Source: Piscinibacter aquaticus
GTDB taxonomy: Bacteria > Pseudomonadota > Gammaproteobacteria > Burkholderiales > Burkholderiaceae_C
DNA: 64,000 nucleotides
NCBI GenBank assembly: GCA_007994965.1
Contig: VOPW01000001.1
Coordinates: 1,860,001 to 1,924,000 of the forward strand
Direction of reading: 5' to 3'
Shown here piece after piece: positions 42,401 to 52,843 of this stretch (position 1 is its first letter; every line of letters begins with the position of its first letter). The position numbers and the translations under genes were made by a program. A model generated the notes under the pieces. It saw only the letters and a program-made list of their open reading frames with translations. It ran no database searches and was not told the DNA's origin.

Positions 42401-45400
42401 GCGCCCGACACCGACCGGCAGGTACACCGCGGCGGGCCGGCCGCCGTCGAGCGCCGCCACGCAGGCCTGCAGCGCGCCGTCCAGCAACACGGGGTGGCAG
42501 CCCGCCTCCGCCGCGGCGCCAGGCAGCAGACGCAGCGTCGCGCTGGCGCCGCCCGAGCCCACCGACAGTCGCTCGATCGTCCGGAATGCGGAGCCGAACG
42601 CGACGCCCAGGCCGTCGAAGGCGGCGTAGACGGCATCGCCTTCCAGCTCTGACTGAACCACGAGACGACGCGCCGGGCTGAGCTTGGCGACGCCGCTGAC
42701 CGCGCGCGCACTGGCCACCACCTGCCACCCCTGCGGGGCGCCGGGATCGCGGCAGTGCATCGACAACTCGATGCGCTGCTCGTCGCGCACCGCCGCGACC
42801 ACCTGCCAGACCGTGGTTGCGCCGTCCGTCTCGTCCAGCGCCATCGGGCGGTGAACGACGAAGTCTTCCACGACCAGATCGTCGCGGTCCGTCACCTTCA
42901 CGGCGGCCTGCCGCAGCACCTCGAGCATGCCCATGGCCGGCATCAGCAGGCGACCGCCCAGCCGGTGATCGGCCAGCCACGACGGCGCGGCGTCCGGCCG
43001 GGCGGCCTGGAAGACGGCGCTGCCGGCCACTGGCAGGCGCGTGCCGAGCAGCGCCGGCGTCGACGCCGAGGCCGTGGCGGCCGCCGACCACGCATCGGCG
43101 CCCGGCGAACGACGGCGCTTCAGCCAGAAGCGCTCGTGCTGCCAGGGATAGGCCGGCAGATCGAGCACCTGCGCGTGGGCGCCCTGCACCGCCACCCAGT
43201 CCGGCGCCCGGCCCGCCGCGTACAGGCCGGCGCACGCCTGGAGCATCGCCTCGCGCTGCGGCCTCTCGCGGCGCATCGACGCCAGCACGTGGACCGACAC
43301 GCTGCCCTCGGCGGCACACTCGGCGATGTTCGCCGCCAGCACGGGGTGTGCGCCGATCTCGACGAAGGCGGTGTACCCGTCGCGGACCATCGCACCGATC
43401 GCCTCGGCGAAGCGAACCGTGTCGCGCACGTTGCGGCCGAAGTAGGCTGCGTCCACCGGGGTGCCGGAGTGCCGGTCACCCGTGACGGTGGAGTACACGG
43501 GCAGCACGGCCGCACGGCCGGCGACCGCCCCAGGGCCGCCACCAGCGCATCGGCATGCGGCTGCATCTGCGCGCTGTGGAACGCATAGTTCACCGGCAGT
43601 TGCCGATGCGCGATGCCCTCGCGGGCGAACGCATCCAGGCATGCCGTCAGCGCCCCCTCCTCGCCGGACAGCACCACGCTGCGAGGGCCGTTGACCGCGG
43701 CCACCGACAGCCGCGTGCCCAGGCCGGACAATCTCTGAGCGGCCTGATCCGGGGTGAGCGAGACGGCGGCCATCGCGCCACGGCCGGTAGCCGCCTGCAT
43801 GAACTTCGCTCGCAGCACGAGCACGCGCAGCGCCTCGTCGAGGTCGAGCGCGCCGGCCAGATGCAGGGCGGCGATCTCGCCGACGCTGTGCCCGACGACA
43901 CCGTCGGCGTGCACGCCCCAGTGCGCCCAGAGCCGGCACAGCGCCACTTGCACGGCGAAGATCGCCACCTGGGCGACCTCCGTGTCGTCCAACCGCGATC
44001 GTTCGGGCGTGGCCGTCAGTTCTTCGCCAAGCGACCAGCCGACGAGCGGCTGCAAGGCACGGTCGATCTGTGCAATGGCCGGCCGAACACGGGTTCCGTG
44101 GCCAGCAGTTCCGTGGCCATGCCGGCCCATTGCTGGCCTTGCCCGCCGAACACGAAGGCGATCCGCGGTGCAGCGGCAGAGGAAGGCGAGCCGGCCACCC
44201 ACCCGCTCGGCGGCGCGTCGCCGAGGAAGGCCTGCAACCGCTCGATCGCTTGGCCGGCATCGCCGGCCAGCACGGCCAGGCGATGCTCATGGTGGGTTCG
44301 CCGCTGAGCTGCAGCGGCGCAGAGCGCCGGAAGCGGCTGGCTGGCCGAGCCCAGAGACTCGACCCAGCGCTCCGCAAGCGCTCTCAGCGCCGCAGCGCTG
44401 CGCGCCGACAGCGGCAGCAGCCACGGCGGCGAAGCCCAATCGGGCGGGTCGGTCGCCTTGATGCGGGGTGCTTCCTCCAGCACGACATGCGCATTGGTCC
44501 CGCCGACGCCGAAGCCGCTGACGCCTGCACACCGGGCCCGGTCATCCCCGGGCCAAGGCGTCGGACGGGACGGGATGGCCAGGCGCGTCCCCGTCAGCGA
44601 GATGTGCGGATTGATCGACCGGAAGTGCACCTGCGGCGGCACCTCGCCGTGCCGCAGCACCAGCACCGACTTGACCACGCCGGTGACACCGGCAGCGGCC
44701 TCGAGGTGCCCGATGCTCGACTTGGCCGCACCCAGCAGGCAGGGCCCGGCGCCCGCGACCGGCCGGCCGACGGTGTGCGCCAGGGCCTCGACCTCGATGG
44801 GGTCGCCCAGCGCAGTGCCGGTGCCGTGCGCCTCGACGTAGCCGATCCGCCACGGTTCGACCTGGGCGTTCGCCAGCGCCTCCCGGATCAATGCCTGCTG
44901 CGCGAGGCCATTGGGTGCGGCAAGCACCGTGGAGTGGCCGTCCTGGTTCACCGCCGAACCGCGAACGAGGGCGAGCACGCGGTCACCGTCGACCAGCGCA
45001 TCGGCCAGACGCTTCATCACCAGCACGCTGCAGCCTTCGCCGCGGCCGAAGCCGTCGGCGCGGGCGTCGAAGGTCTTGCAACGGCCGTCAGGAGCCATGA
45101 AGCCGACCTTGGACAGCGTGATCATCGGCGTCTCGCCGACCATGAGCGACACGCCACCGGCGATCGCGGTATCGCACTCGCCGTGGCGCAGGCTCTGGCA
45201 GGCGAGGTGGATCGCAACCAGCGAAGACGAGCAGGCGGTGTCGACCGAAATGCTGGGGCCGCGCAGGTCGAGCAGGTACGACAGGCGGTTGACCAGCACG
45301 CTGTGCAGCGTGCCCGTCAAGGTGCGCGAATCGATGCCCAGCGGATCGGAGGCCTGCAGCTGGGCGTAGTCGTTGTAGTAGCTGGCCACGAAGGCCCCAG

Positions 45401-45852
45401 TGCGCGAGCCGGCCAGCTGCTCGCGCGTGATGCCTGCATGCTCGATCGCTTCGATGGCCACCTCGAGGAACAGACGCTGCTGCGGGTCCATCTGCTCGGC
45501 CTCGCGGGGCAGGATCCCGAAATAGGCGGCGTCGAAGCCGTCGATCGAATCGAGGAAGCCGCCCCACCGCGTCGCCATCTTTCCCGGCGCCGAAGGATCG
45601 GGGTCGAACAGCCCGGCCACGTCCCAGCGATCCTGCGGCGCCTCCCTCACCGCGTCGACGCCGTCACGCAGCAGGCGCCAGAAGGACTCCGCATCGACAA
45701 CGCCGCCCGGCAGCCGGCATCCCATGCCCACGATCGCGATCGGATCGGCTCGCAGCACCGGCTCGCTGCGCGCGCGTTCCTGTTGCGCCAGCAGCGCGAG
45801 CTTGATCGGCGACAGCTGCGTCAGGGGGCGGCGTCAGGGTCGGGTCGCTCAT
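39411..45852 (-). CDS. PKS2: KS-AT-DH-ER-KR-ACP, fully reducing module
   Basis: The start MSDPTLTPPP is followed, after one frame change near 45825, by LTQLSPIKLALLAQQERA, a docking helix. KS has DTACSSS (Cys near 45232). AT has GHSVGE near 43886, and its specificity loop reads NYAFHSAQM (43576-43587), between the malonyl HAFH and methylmalonyl YASH types. DH has DHRLGGRLLMP near 42966 (intact). ER has HAAAGGVGW near 41160. KR has TGGLGALG near 40570 with Ser-Tyr-Asn kept (YSAAG...AYAAAN). ACP has VGLDSL near 39664. The tail MSDEEAEALLLAEL is a docking motif expected to meet the LSPVKRALL helix of PKS3. The start is 8 bp after the PKS1 stop. Other frame breaks near 44090, 43525 and 40445. Expected unit: a fully saturated extension. 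Confidence 0.9.
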
Positions 45853-45860
45853 GGCCGGTT

Positions 45861-48800
45861 TCAGCGGCGACGGCGCAGCAGCTGCGCTGCCTCTTCGTCG
45901 GACATGGCGCTCAAGGCAGCCAGCGCCGGGCTCGTGACCGCCGCGGCCGCGGGCTCCGCGGCCGCGGCGACCCCAGCGCTTCCGAGGCCGGACAGGTACC
46001 CGACCAGCGCGTCCACGCTCGGATAGTTCCAGGCGATGGTGGCCGAGAGCGGCTGTTCGAGCAGCACCTCGAGCCGGTTGCGCAGCTCCATGGCCATCAG
46101 GGAGTTCAGGCCCATGGCACCCAGGGCCTTGCGGGAATCGATGCGCGCGGGGGCCAGCTTGAGCACCGACCCCACGGCGTCGCGCACCGCAGGCTCGAGC
46201 AGCGCACGGCGCTCCGGGACGTCGAGCCCGGCCAGCCGCGGCGCCAGCCCGGTGGCCGGCACATCGGACGCCCCGACATCCTCGCGCCCTCGGACCAGCG
46301 CAAGGGCATGGGCACGGCGCGCTCGGCGCAGCACCTGCCAGTCCATCGCCATCACGCACAGCGACGATTCGGCCCGGCCGGCCAGCGCATTGAACGGTGG
46401 CGCCCTGCTCGGGCGAGAAGCCGCGCACACCCAGCGCACGCAATCCCTCCATGTGGCTGCGGCCGGCGCCGCCGCCGAGCATCCCCAGCCCCTCCCAGGC
46501 GCCCCACTGGATGCTCAGGCCCGGGAGCCCCGCGCGCGGCGGTCCGCGGCGAGGGCGTCGAGTCCAGCATTGGCCGCAGCGTAGGCGGCCGTGCCAGCCA
46601 CGCCGAGCACCGCGATGATCGACGAGAACAGGATGAAGCAATCCAGCCGTGGCAGCAGGCGGTCCAGAATCAGCGCACCTTCCAGCTTGGGCGCGAGCAC
46701 GCGTTCGAAGCTGGCCGCATCGGCCTGCAGCGCGAGCTGACTCTCCAGCACGCCCGCGGCATGGACGACGCCACGGATCGGCGGCCACGCCGCAGCCTCG
46801 TACTCGCGCAGCGCACGCTCGGTATCGTGCGCGTTCGCCGGGTCGGCCTCGATCACATGCACCGCGGCGCCAGCAGACTCGAGCGAGCGCACGGCGGCCA
46901 CGCGCGCCGCGGTGCGAACGTCCAGATCGGCATCGCGCCAGCGCTGGCGCGGCGGCAGGCCGTGGCGCCCCATCAACACCGGGCGCCGCACACCGGCCGA
47001 CACCATGGCCGCGGCCACGCGCAGGCCCACATCGCCCAGTCCACCGGTCACCGTGTAGGCTCCATCGGCGCGCCAGGGCGGCGCGAACGCCGCACTCGCG
47101 GTATCGGCCTTTGACGACAACCTCAGAACGAATCGCCGCCCTTGCCGCCAGGCCACTTGCGGTTCGCCGTCGGCCGCGAGCAGTTGTCGCGCGAGCTGCC
47201 GCGCGCTTGCGTCACCTTCGGCTTCGGGGTCGAGATCGACCATGCCGCCCCAGTGCGGCGCATGCTCGTCGGCCAGCACACGGCCGGCGCCCCAGGCGGC
47301 CGCGGCATGCACCGCCACACGGTGGCGGGCCTGCTCGAGGACCTCCTGCGCACCGGTGGTAACCGCCCAGAGCTTCGTCTCGGCGCAGGCGGGCGCGCGG
47401 CTGATGGCCTGCATCGCCGCCACCAACCGATGCGCCGCACCGGGCTGGTCGTCGAGGCACATGACCACCGCCGCCGGGCCGGACTGCGCCAGCGCTTCGG
47501 CCAGTGCCTGCGGCTTGCAGTCGGCCGCGCGCACGCCGGCCGCGTGAAGCGCGTGCACAACGGCGGCAGCGACCGCGTCACCGGCGCAGACGACCAGCCA
47601 CGGCGCTCCGGACGGTGTTGACGCAGCCGCGTTGCCGGCAGACTCGGCGAGGGGAGACGACACCCACCGCAGCGCGTTCAACCATGCCGCCTGATCGTCG
47701 GGCACGCCAGGCGCGACGCTCGGGCGGCCCGCGTCACGCGCCATCGCCTGCCGGACCCAGTGCCGCTCCCGCTGCCACGGGTACAGCGGCAGCTCAGGCC
47801 ACTGAGCGGATGCAGGGATCAGGCGGGACCAGTCGATCTCGTGCCCAGCGGCCCACAGCCCGGCCACGACCTCCAGCGCATGCGAAACCTCAGGCTCCTC
47901 GCGTCGGCCCCAGGTCAGCACGCAGGCGTCCTGAGCTCGCGCTTGCGCGGTCTGCTGCAAGGCAGGCGCGAGCACCGGGTGGGGCCCCAGTTCGACGAAG
48001 CTCGTCGCGCCGAGGTCCATCAGCGCGGCCATGGTCTCGGCGAACCGTACCGGCTCGCGCAGGTTGCGGCCCCAGTAGGCAGCACCGAGTTCGCCGCCCT
48101 GGACCTCTTGCGCGAGGACCGTGGAGAAGAGCGGCACGCTGGCCGCGTTGACCTGCATGCCGGCCAGTTCTGCGCTCAGATCGGCCGCCGGCCCATCCAT
48201 CTGCGGACTGTGAGAGGCGACGTCCACCTTTACCAGCCGGCAGAAGACGCCGTCGCGCTCGAGCAGGCCCATCCACTCTCGAAGGGCAACGGGCTCGCCG
48301 GACACGACACAGGATCGAGGGCTGTTGCTCACCGCCACGGAGAGCCGGTCTTCGCGGCCGCTCAGGCGCGCCCGGGCTTCGGCCATCGGCAGGTCGACCA
48401 TGGCCATGGCACCGAGCCCACTCGTACGGCCCATCAGCGCACTGCGTCGGCAGACGATGCGCATGGCCTGCCGAGGTCGAGCACCCCCGCGAGGTGAGCG
48501 GCACCGACCTCGCCCATGCTGTGGCCGACCAGCGCGGACGGCACGACGCCGATCGACTCCAGCCAGCGCGCGGCGCCGATGCCCACGGCCAGCAAGGCGG
48601 GCTGGATGAAGTCGATGCGATCCATCCGGCTCTCCGGCGCCGACGGATCCAGCCGCAACTGCGCAACGATAGAGACCTCCATCCAGGGCCGCGCGGCCGC
48701 GTCGCAGGCCTCCAGGGCCTCGCGGAAAACCGGCTCGCGGTCCATCAGCTCGCGCGCCATGCCGGGCCACTGGCCGCCTTGGCGGGCATGATCAGCACCG

Positions 48801-50389
48801 GCGCGCGGGCCGGGGCTGGTGCACCGTGCCTTCGACGGCCGATGTCTCCCCTTCGGCGTAGGCCAGCAGGCGTGCCCGCATCGACTCGGCATCGTCGGCA
48901 ATGAACGCCGCGCGCTGCTCCAGCGCCGCGCGGCGCGTGGCAGCAGCCCAGCAGACGGCATCCAGCGACTCGCGCGCGATCCCTTCGATGCGCGTGGCAT
49001 AGCGCGCGCCAGCAAGGCCAGTGCTGCGCGGCTGCGCGCCGACAGCACCAGCAAGGCCGGCCTCGCGGGCGGGCGCGCCGCTGCGGCTGGGCTCGAGACG
49101 GGCGCAGTGCTCTCGAGCACGACATGGGCATTGGTCCCGGCAATGCCGAAAGCGCTGACGCCGCCAAACCTCGGCGCGGCCGTCCAGTCGGCCGCGCTGC
49201 GAGCCAGCGCGAGCGGCGCGCTGCTCCAGTCGACGGCAGGGTTGGGCTGCCGGCAGTGCAAGCTGGCAGGCACGCGGCCGTGGTGAATCGCCAAGGCGAC
49301 CTTGATGAAGCCGGCCAGCCCTGCGGCCCCTTCGGTATGGCCCAGGTTGGTCTTGACCGAGCCGACCCAGGCACGCGTGCCGGGCCTGCGCCCGTCGCCA
49401 AGAACCCGCGCCAATGCGCCGAGCTCGACCGGATCGCCAGCGCGCGTGCCCGTGCCATGCGCCTCGATGTAGCCGACCTCCCCCGGCGCGACGCCAGCAT
49501 CGGCATAGGCACGGCGCAGCAGCGCCTCCTGTCCTTCGCGGCTGGGTGTGCCCATCGAGCCACTGCTGCGTCCATCGTTGTTGACGGCGCTGCCCCGGAC
49601 CACGGCGTAGATGCGATCGCCGTCGGCTTGCGCCGCCGCCAGCGGCTTCAGGACGACCATGCCCGCGCCCTCGCTGCGAACATAGCCGTCGCCCTCGGCG
49701 TCACCGAACTTGCACCGGCCGTCGGGCGCCATCATCCGGCTCTGCGAGTAGGCCACGCTGATGTGCGGCTGCAGGATCACGTTGACGCCACCGGCCAATG
49801 CGAGATCGCACTCCCCGGCGCGCAGGCTGCGCACCGCCTGATGCACCGCCACGAGCGAAGACGAGCAGGCGGTGTCCAGGGTCAGGCTCGGCCCGCGCAG
49901 ACCGAGCAGGTACGACAGCCGGCCCGACGTGGCATAGCGCCCGCTGCCGGTCGTCATGTAGAAGTCCACCACCTCCGGATCGGCGAACAGCCGTGCCTCG
50001 AAGTCGCTGAGCCATTGCCCGACGAACACGCCGGTCCGGCTTCCATCGAGCCGCAAAGGATCGACGCCGGCATCTTCCAGGCCTTCCCAGGCGGTCTCGA
50101 GCACGAGCCGCTGGGCCGGATCGAGCCGCTCCGCCTCTCGTGGGGAGATGCCGAAGAACGCCGCGTCGAAAAGGTCGATGTCTCGCAGGAAGCCGCCCCA
50201 GCGGCTCATCACCCGCCCCGGCGTTGCGGGCCTTTCGTCATAGAAGTGCGCCAGGTCGAACCGGTCCGATGGGACCTCGCCGATCACATCTGAACCTTCG
50301 CTGAGCAGACGCCAGAAGCTCGCCGCATCGCCCACACCGCCGGGAAAGCGGCATCCGATGCCGATGACGGCAATGGGCAATCGATCCAT
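45861..50389 (-). CDS. PKS1: KS-AT-KR-ACP, first extension module
   Basis: First PKS of the line. It begins almost directly with KS ([18 protein letters not shown]), with no loading AT-ACP, CoA ligase or docking helix. KS has DTACSSS (Cys near 49866), an extending Cys enzyme rather than a KSQ decarboxylase. AT has GHSMGE near 48520 with VASHSPQMD (48210-48221) instead of HAFH, a motif I recall from mycocerosate-type PKSs. KR has TGGLGDVG near 47045 with catalytic SS...AYAAAN. ACP has MGLNSL near 46103 (Asn before Ser where Asp is usual). No DH or ER, so a beta-hydroxy unit is expected. The tail [14 protein letters not shown] is a docking motif. ATG 50389 is 8 bp after the thioesterase stop, with AGGTAG upstream. 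Frame breaks near 49015, 48815, 48785, 48478, 46530 and 46405. Confidence 0.9.
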
Positions 50390-50397
50390 CGTTCGTG

Positions 50398-51161
50398 CTA
50401 CCTGCCGGCCGGCTGGGCGACGCGAAGCGCTGCGGTGATGTCCCGAAGCACCTCGCTGCGCCGGGCATCGAGATAGAAGTGGCCGCCGCGATAGAGCTTC
50501 GAGGAGAACGCCCCCTGTGTCAACGATCGCCAAGCCTCGAGATGCTCCGCCGGTGTCATGGCATCGGCATCGCCGCCGATCGCGGTGACGGGACAGGCCA
50601 GCCGCTGCGCCGCCGCCCGGACAGGGTGTCGATCGAGCGCCGTGATGTCGGCCCTCAGTGCCGGGACGAGCAGCGCCATGACATCGGCGTGCTGCAGCAG
50701 TTCGGCCGGAATGCCGCCGTAGCGTCGATTGACCTCGCTCACGAAGTCGGCATCACCGAGGCCACTGAGGGCGGCAGCGGATCGGGAACATGCGGAGGCC
50801 GGCGCCCGGAGACGAACAGGTGCTGCGGCACGGGCCCGCCGGCAGCCGAGAGGGCGACGGCAGTCTCGTAGGCCAGCACGGCGCCCATGCTGTGGCCGAA
50901 GAAGGCAAACGGTCGATCGACCTCAGCCTGCAAATGGGGGATCAGTTCGCTGACGATGCGCGCGACGCTGTCGAGGGGCGCCTCGCGTAGGCGGGATCCA
51001 CGCCCCGGCAGTTCGATCGCGCAGACCTCGACATCCGGCGGCAGGTCCACGGCCCAGGGACGATAGACCGCAGCGCCGACGCCGGCGTGATGAAAACAGA
51101 CTAGGCGCAGGTCGCACGCTGGACGGGGCGCGAATCGCTGCACCCAGGCGACCTTGGCCAC
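50398..51161 (-). CDS. Type II (editing) thioesterase, first gene of the PKS-NRPS operon
   Basis: Stand-alone thioesterase of the GrsT/SrfAD type, which hydrolyses stalled or mis-primed acyl groups from carrier domains. Visible marks are CFHHAGVGAAVYRPW near the N-terminus, ELPGRGSR, the nucleophile elbow FGHSMGA (near 50890), the C-terminal GGDADAMTP and the catalytic His in GGHFYL. The usual length of about 250 residues is reached only if one base is restored near 50745-50765, joining SGLGDADFVSEVNRRYGG. The start is GTG 51161 with GGGAGG about 7 bp upstream. As the first gene of the operon it is co-expressed with all synthases. Because no thioesterase domain is integrated in the NRPSs, it could also take part in final release, but editing is the family role. 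Confidence 0.88.
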
Positions 51162-51344
51162 TCAGAACCCTCCCCGGGCGTCTTGGAATGCCGGTCGAGT
51201 ATGCCGCGCTGCGCGGGCAATGACCCCCTTTGAAGCGGGTCCGGGACCACCCAGGTCGGGGGATCGCACGAGGAGTTCTTGGCACGAAGTCGCCGAAAGG
51301 CGCGCCCCGCGTCAGCGAATCACGCGATGCCTGCTCCAAGGCAG
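51162..51344 (-). promoter_or_regulatory. Leader region of the PKS-NRPS operon, promoter not resolved
   Basis: This 183-bp gap between the tRNA-Ser terminator and the thioesterase GTG must hold the start of the 50-kb operon, unless the operon is read through from tRNA-Ser. On the minus strand a CATACT lies about 40 bp upstream of the GTG, but it has no good -35 hexamer at 16-18 bp. A ribosome-binding GGGAGGG precedes the GTG. I see no obvious operator palindrome and no regulator gene next to it, so control cannot be deduced. Confidence 0.35.
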
Positions 51345-51367
51345 AACGGGCCCCTGAAGGGCCCGTT
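51345..51367 (-). terminator. Hairpin terminator after tRNA-Ser
   Basis: A perfect 9-bp stem, AACGGGCCC paired with GGGCCCGTT, encloses a 5-nt loop and begins about 12 bp beyond the tRNA CCA end in the direction of tRNA transcription. No T-tract follows, so efficiency is uncertain. It separates the core lysC/tRNA region from the biosynthetic operon. Confidence 0.6.
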
Positions 51368-51379
51368 CGCTATCGCATC

Positions 51380-51472
51380 TGGCGGAGTCGGAGGGATTCG
51401 AACCCTCGATGCAGGTTTTGCCCGCATACTCCCTTAGCAGGGGAGCACCTTCGGCCTCTCGGTCACGACTCC
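51380..51472 (-). tRNA. tRNA-Ser (GCU anticodon)
   Basis: A 93-nt class II tRNA with encoded CCA. The acceptor GGAGTCG pairs with CGACTCC. The anticodon loop CTGCTAA carries GCT. A long variable arm (GGGCAAAACCTGC region) and a T-loop GGTTCGAATCC are present. It reads AGC/AGU serine codons. It lies 43 bp downstream of lysC, an order typical of Burkholderiales. Confidence 0.96.
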
Positions 51473-51515
51473 GGCGAAGTCACGCATTCTAGCCGCGTTC
51501 GCGGCCTCCTCGCCG

Positions 51516-52782
51516 TCAGGCCGCGGCCTGATCGAGATCGAATGCCTTGTGCAGCGCGCGCACCGCGAGCTCCATGTACTTCTCGTCGATCACCACGCTG
51601 GTCTTGATCTCGCTGGTGGTGATCATCTGGATGTTGATGCCCTCCTCGCTCAGCGAGCGGAACATCTTGCTGGCCACGCCGACATGCGAGCGCATGCCGA
51701 TGCCGACGATGCTGACCTTGCAGATCTTCGTGTCGCCGCTGACCTCGGCGGCGCCGGTCTTCGGCACCACGGTGGTCTTCAGCAGATCCAGCGTGCGCTG
51801 GTAGTCGTTGCGGTGCACCGTAAACGAGAAGTCCGTCTTGCCGTCGTGCGAGACGTTCTGGATGATCACGTCGACATCGATGTTGGCATCGGCCACCGGG
51901 CCGAGGATCGAGTAGGCGATGCCCGGCTTGTCGGGCACACCCAGCAGGCTGATCTTGGCTTCGTCGCGGTTGAACGCGATGCCGGACACGACGGCTTGTT
52001 CCATCTTCTCGTCTTCCTCAAAGGTAATCAGCGTGCCCGAGCGGGCTTCCTCGGCGATGTCGATGTCCCACGGTGTGAAGCTCGACAGCACGCGCATTGG
52101 CACGCGGTACTTGCCGGCGAATTCCACCGAGCGGATCTGCAGCACCTTCGAGCCGAGGCTGGCCATCTCCAGCATTTCCTCGAAGCTGATAGTGCTCAGG
52201 CGCCGGGCCTCCGGCACGATGCGCGGGTCGGTGGTGTAGACACCATCCACGTCGGTGTAGATCAGGCACTCGTCGGCCTTGAGCGCGGCCGCCACGGCCA
52301 CGGCCGAGGTGTCGAGCCGCCGCGGCCGAGCGTGGTGATGTTGCCCTGCTCGTCCACGCCCTGGAAGCCGGTGATGATCACCACCTTGCCGGCCGCCGGT
52401 CGGCGCGCACGCGCTGGTCGTCGATGCTCTGGATGCGCGCCTTGGTGTACGAGTTGTCGGTGGCGATCGGCACCTGCCAGCCGGTGTAGCTCACCGCCGG
52501 CATGCCTTCGGCCTGCAGCGCGATGGCCAGCAGGCCCACCGAGACCTGCTCGCCGGTGGAGGCGATCATGTCGAGCTCGCGTTGCAGCTCGGGCGTGGTC
52601 GCTGCGGGCGACAGTTCCTTGGCGAGCCCCAGCAGGCGATTGGTCTCGCCGCTCATTGCCGAAGGCACGACAACCATCTGGTGCCCTGCCCGCGCCCACT
52701 TGGCGACGCGCTTGGCGACATTGCGGATGCGCTCGGTCGAGCCCATCGACGTGCCGCCGTACTTGTGAACGATGAGTGCCAT
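51516..52782 (-). CDS. lysC: Aspartate kinase (lysine/threonine-controlled type)
   Basis: Phosphorylates aspartate, the first step toward lysine, threonine, methionine and diaminopimelate. The N-terminus [15 protein letters not shown] is the kinase signature. Further on come GRGGSDTS (after correction), [14 protein letters not shown] and, in the C-terminal third, two ACT-type regulatory stretches ([18 protein letters not shown] and [17 protein letters not shown]) that bind feedback amino acids. Length after repair is about 421 residues, normal for the class. Two frame changes near 52390 and 52315 are sequence errors: at the second, TCGACACC is read where TCGGACACC is needed, one G of GG lost. 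Convergent positions and spacing fit an accA-tilS-lysC operon followed by tRNA-Ser. Confidence 0.95.
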
Positions 52783-52843
52783 GGAAAGATCGGGCCGCGG
52801 TGATTGCTCGAAGGGGTCACGCCGCGCTCGTGAACCCGCGATT

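Noticed and set aside
44070-47114. A 1014-codon plus-strand open frame, and similar long plus-strand frames at 8559-10298, 22702-24912 and 832-2199
   Set aside because: They are antisense to clear PKS, NRPS and hydrolase domains; in such GC-rich DNA the opposite strand stays open by base bias. The translations are low-complexity and show no family motif.
51162-51344. CATACT as -10 of the operon promoter
   Set aside because: No acceptable -35 at 16-18 bp; too weak to annotate as a promoter.
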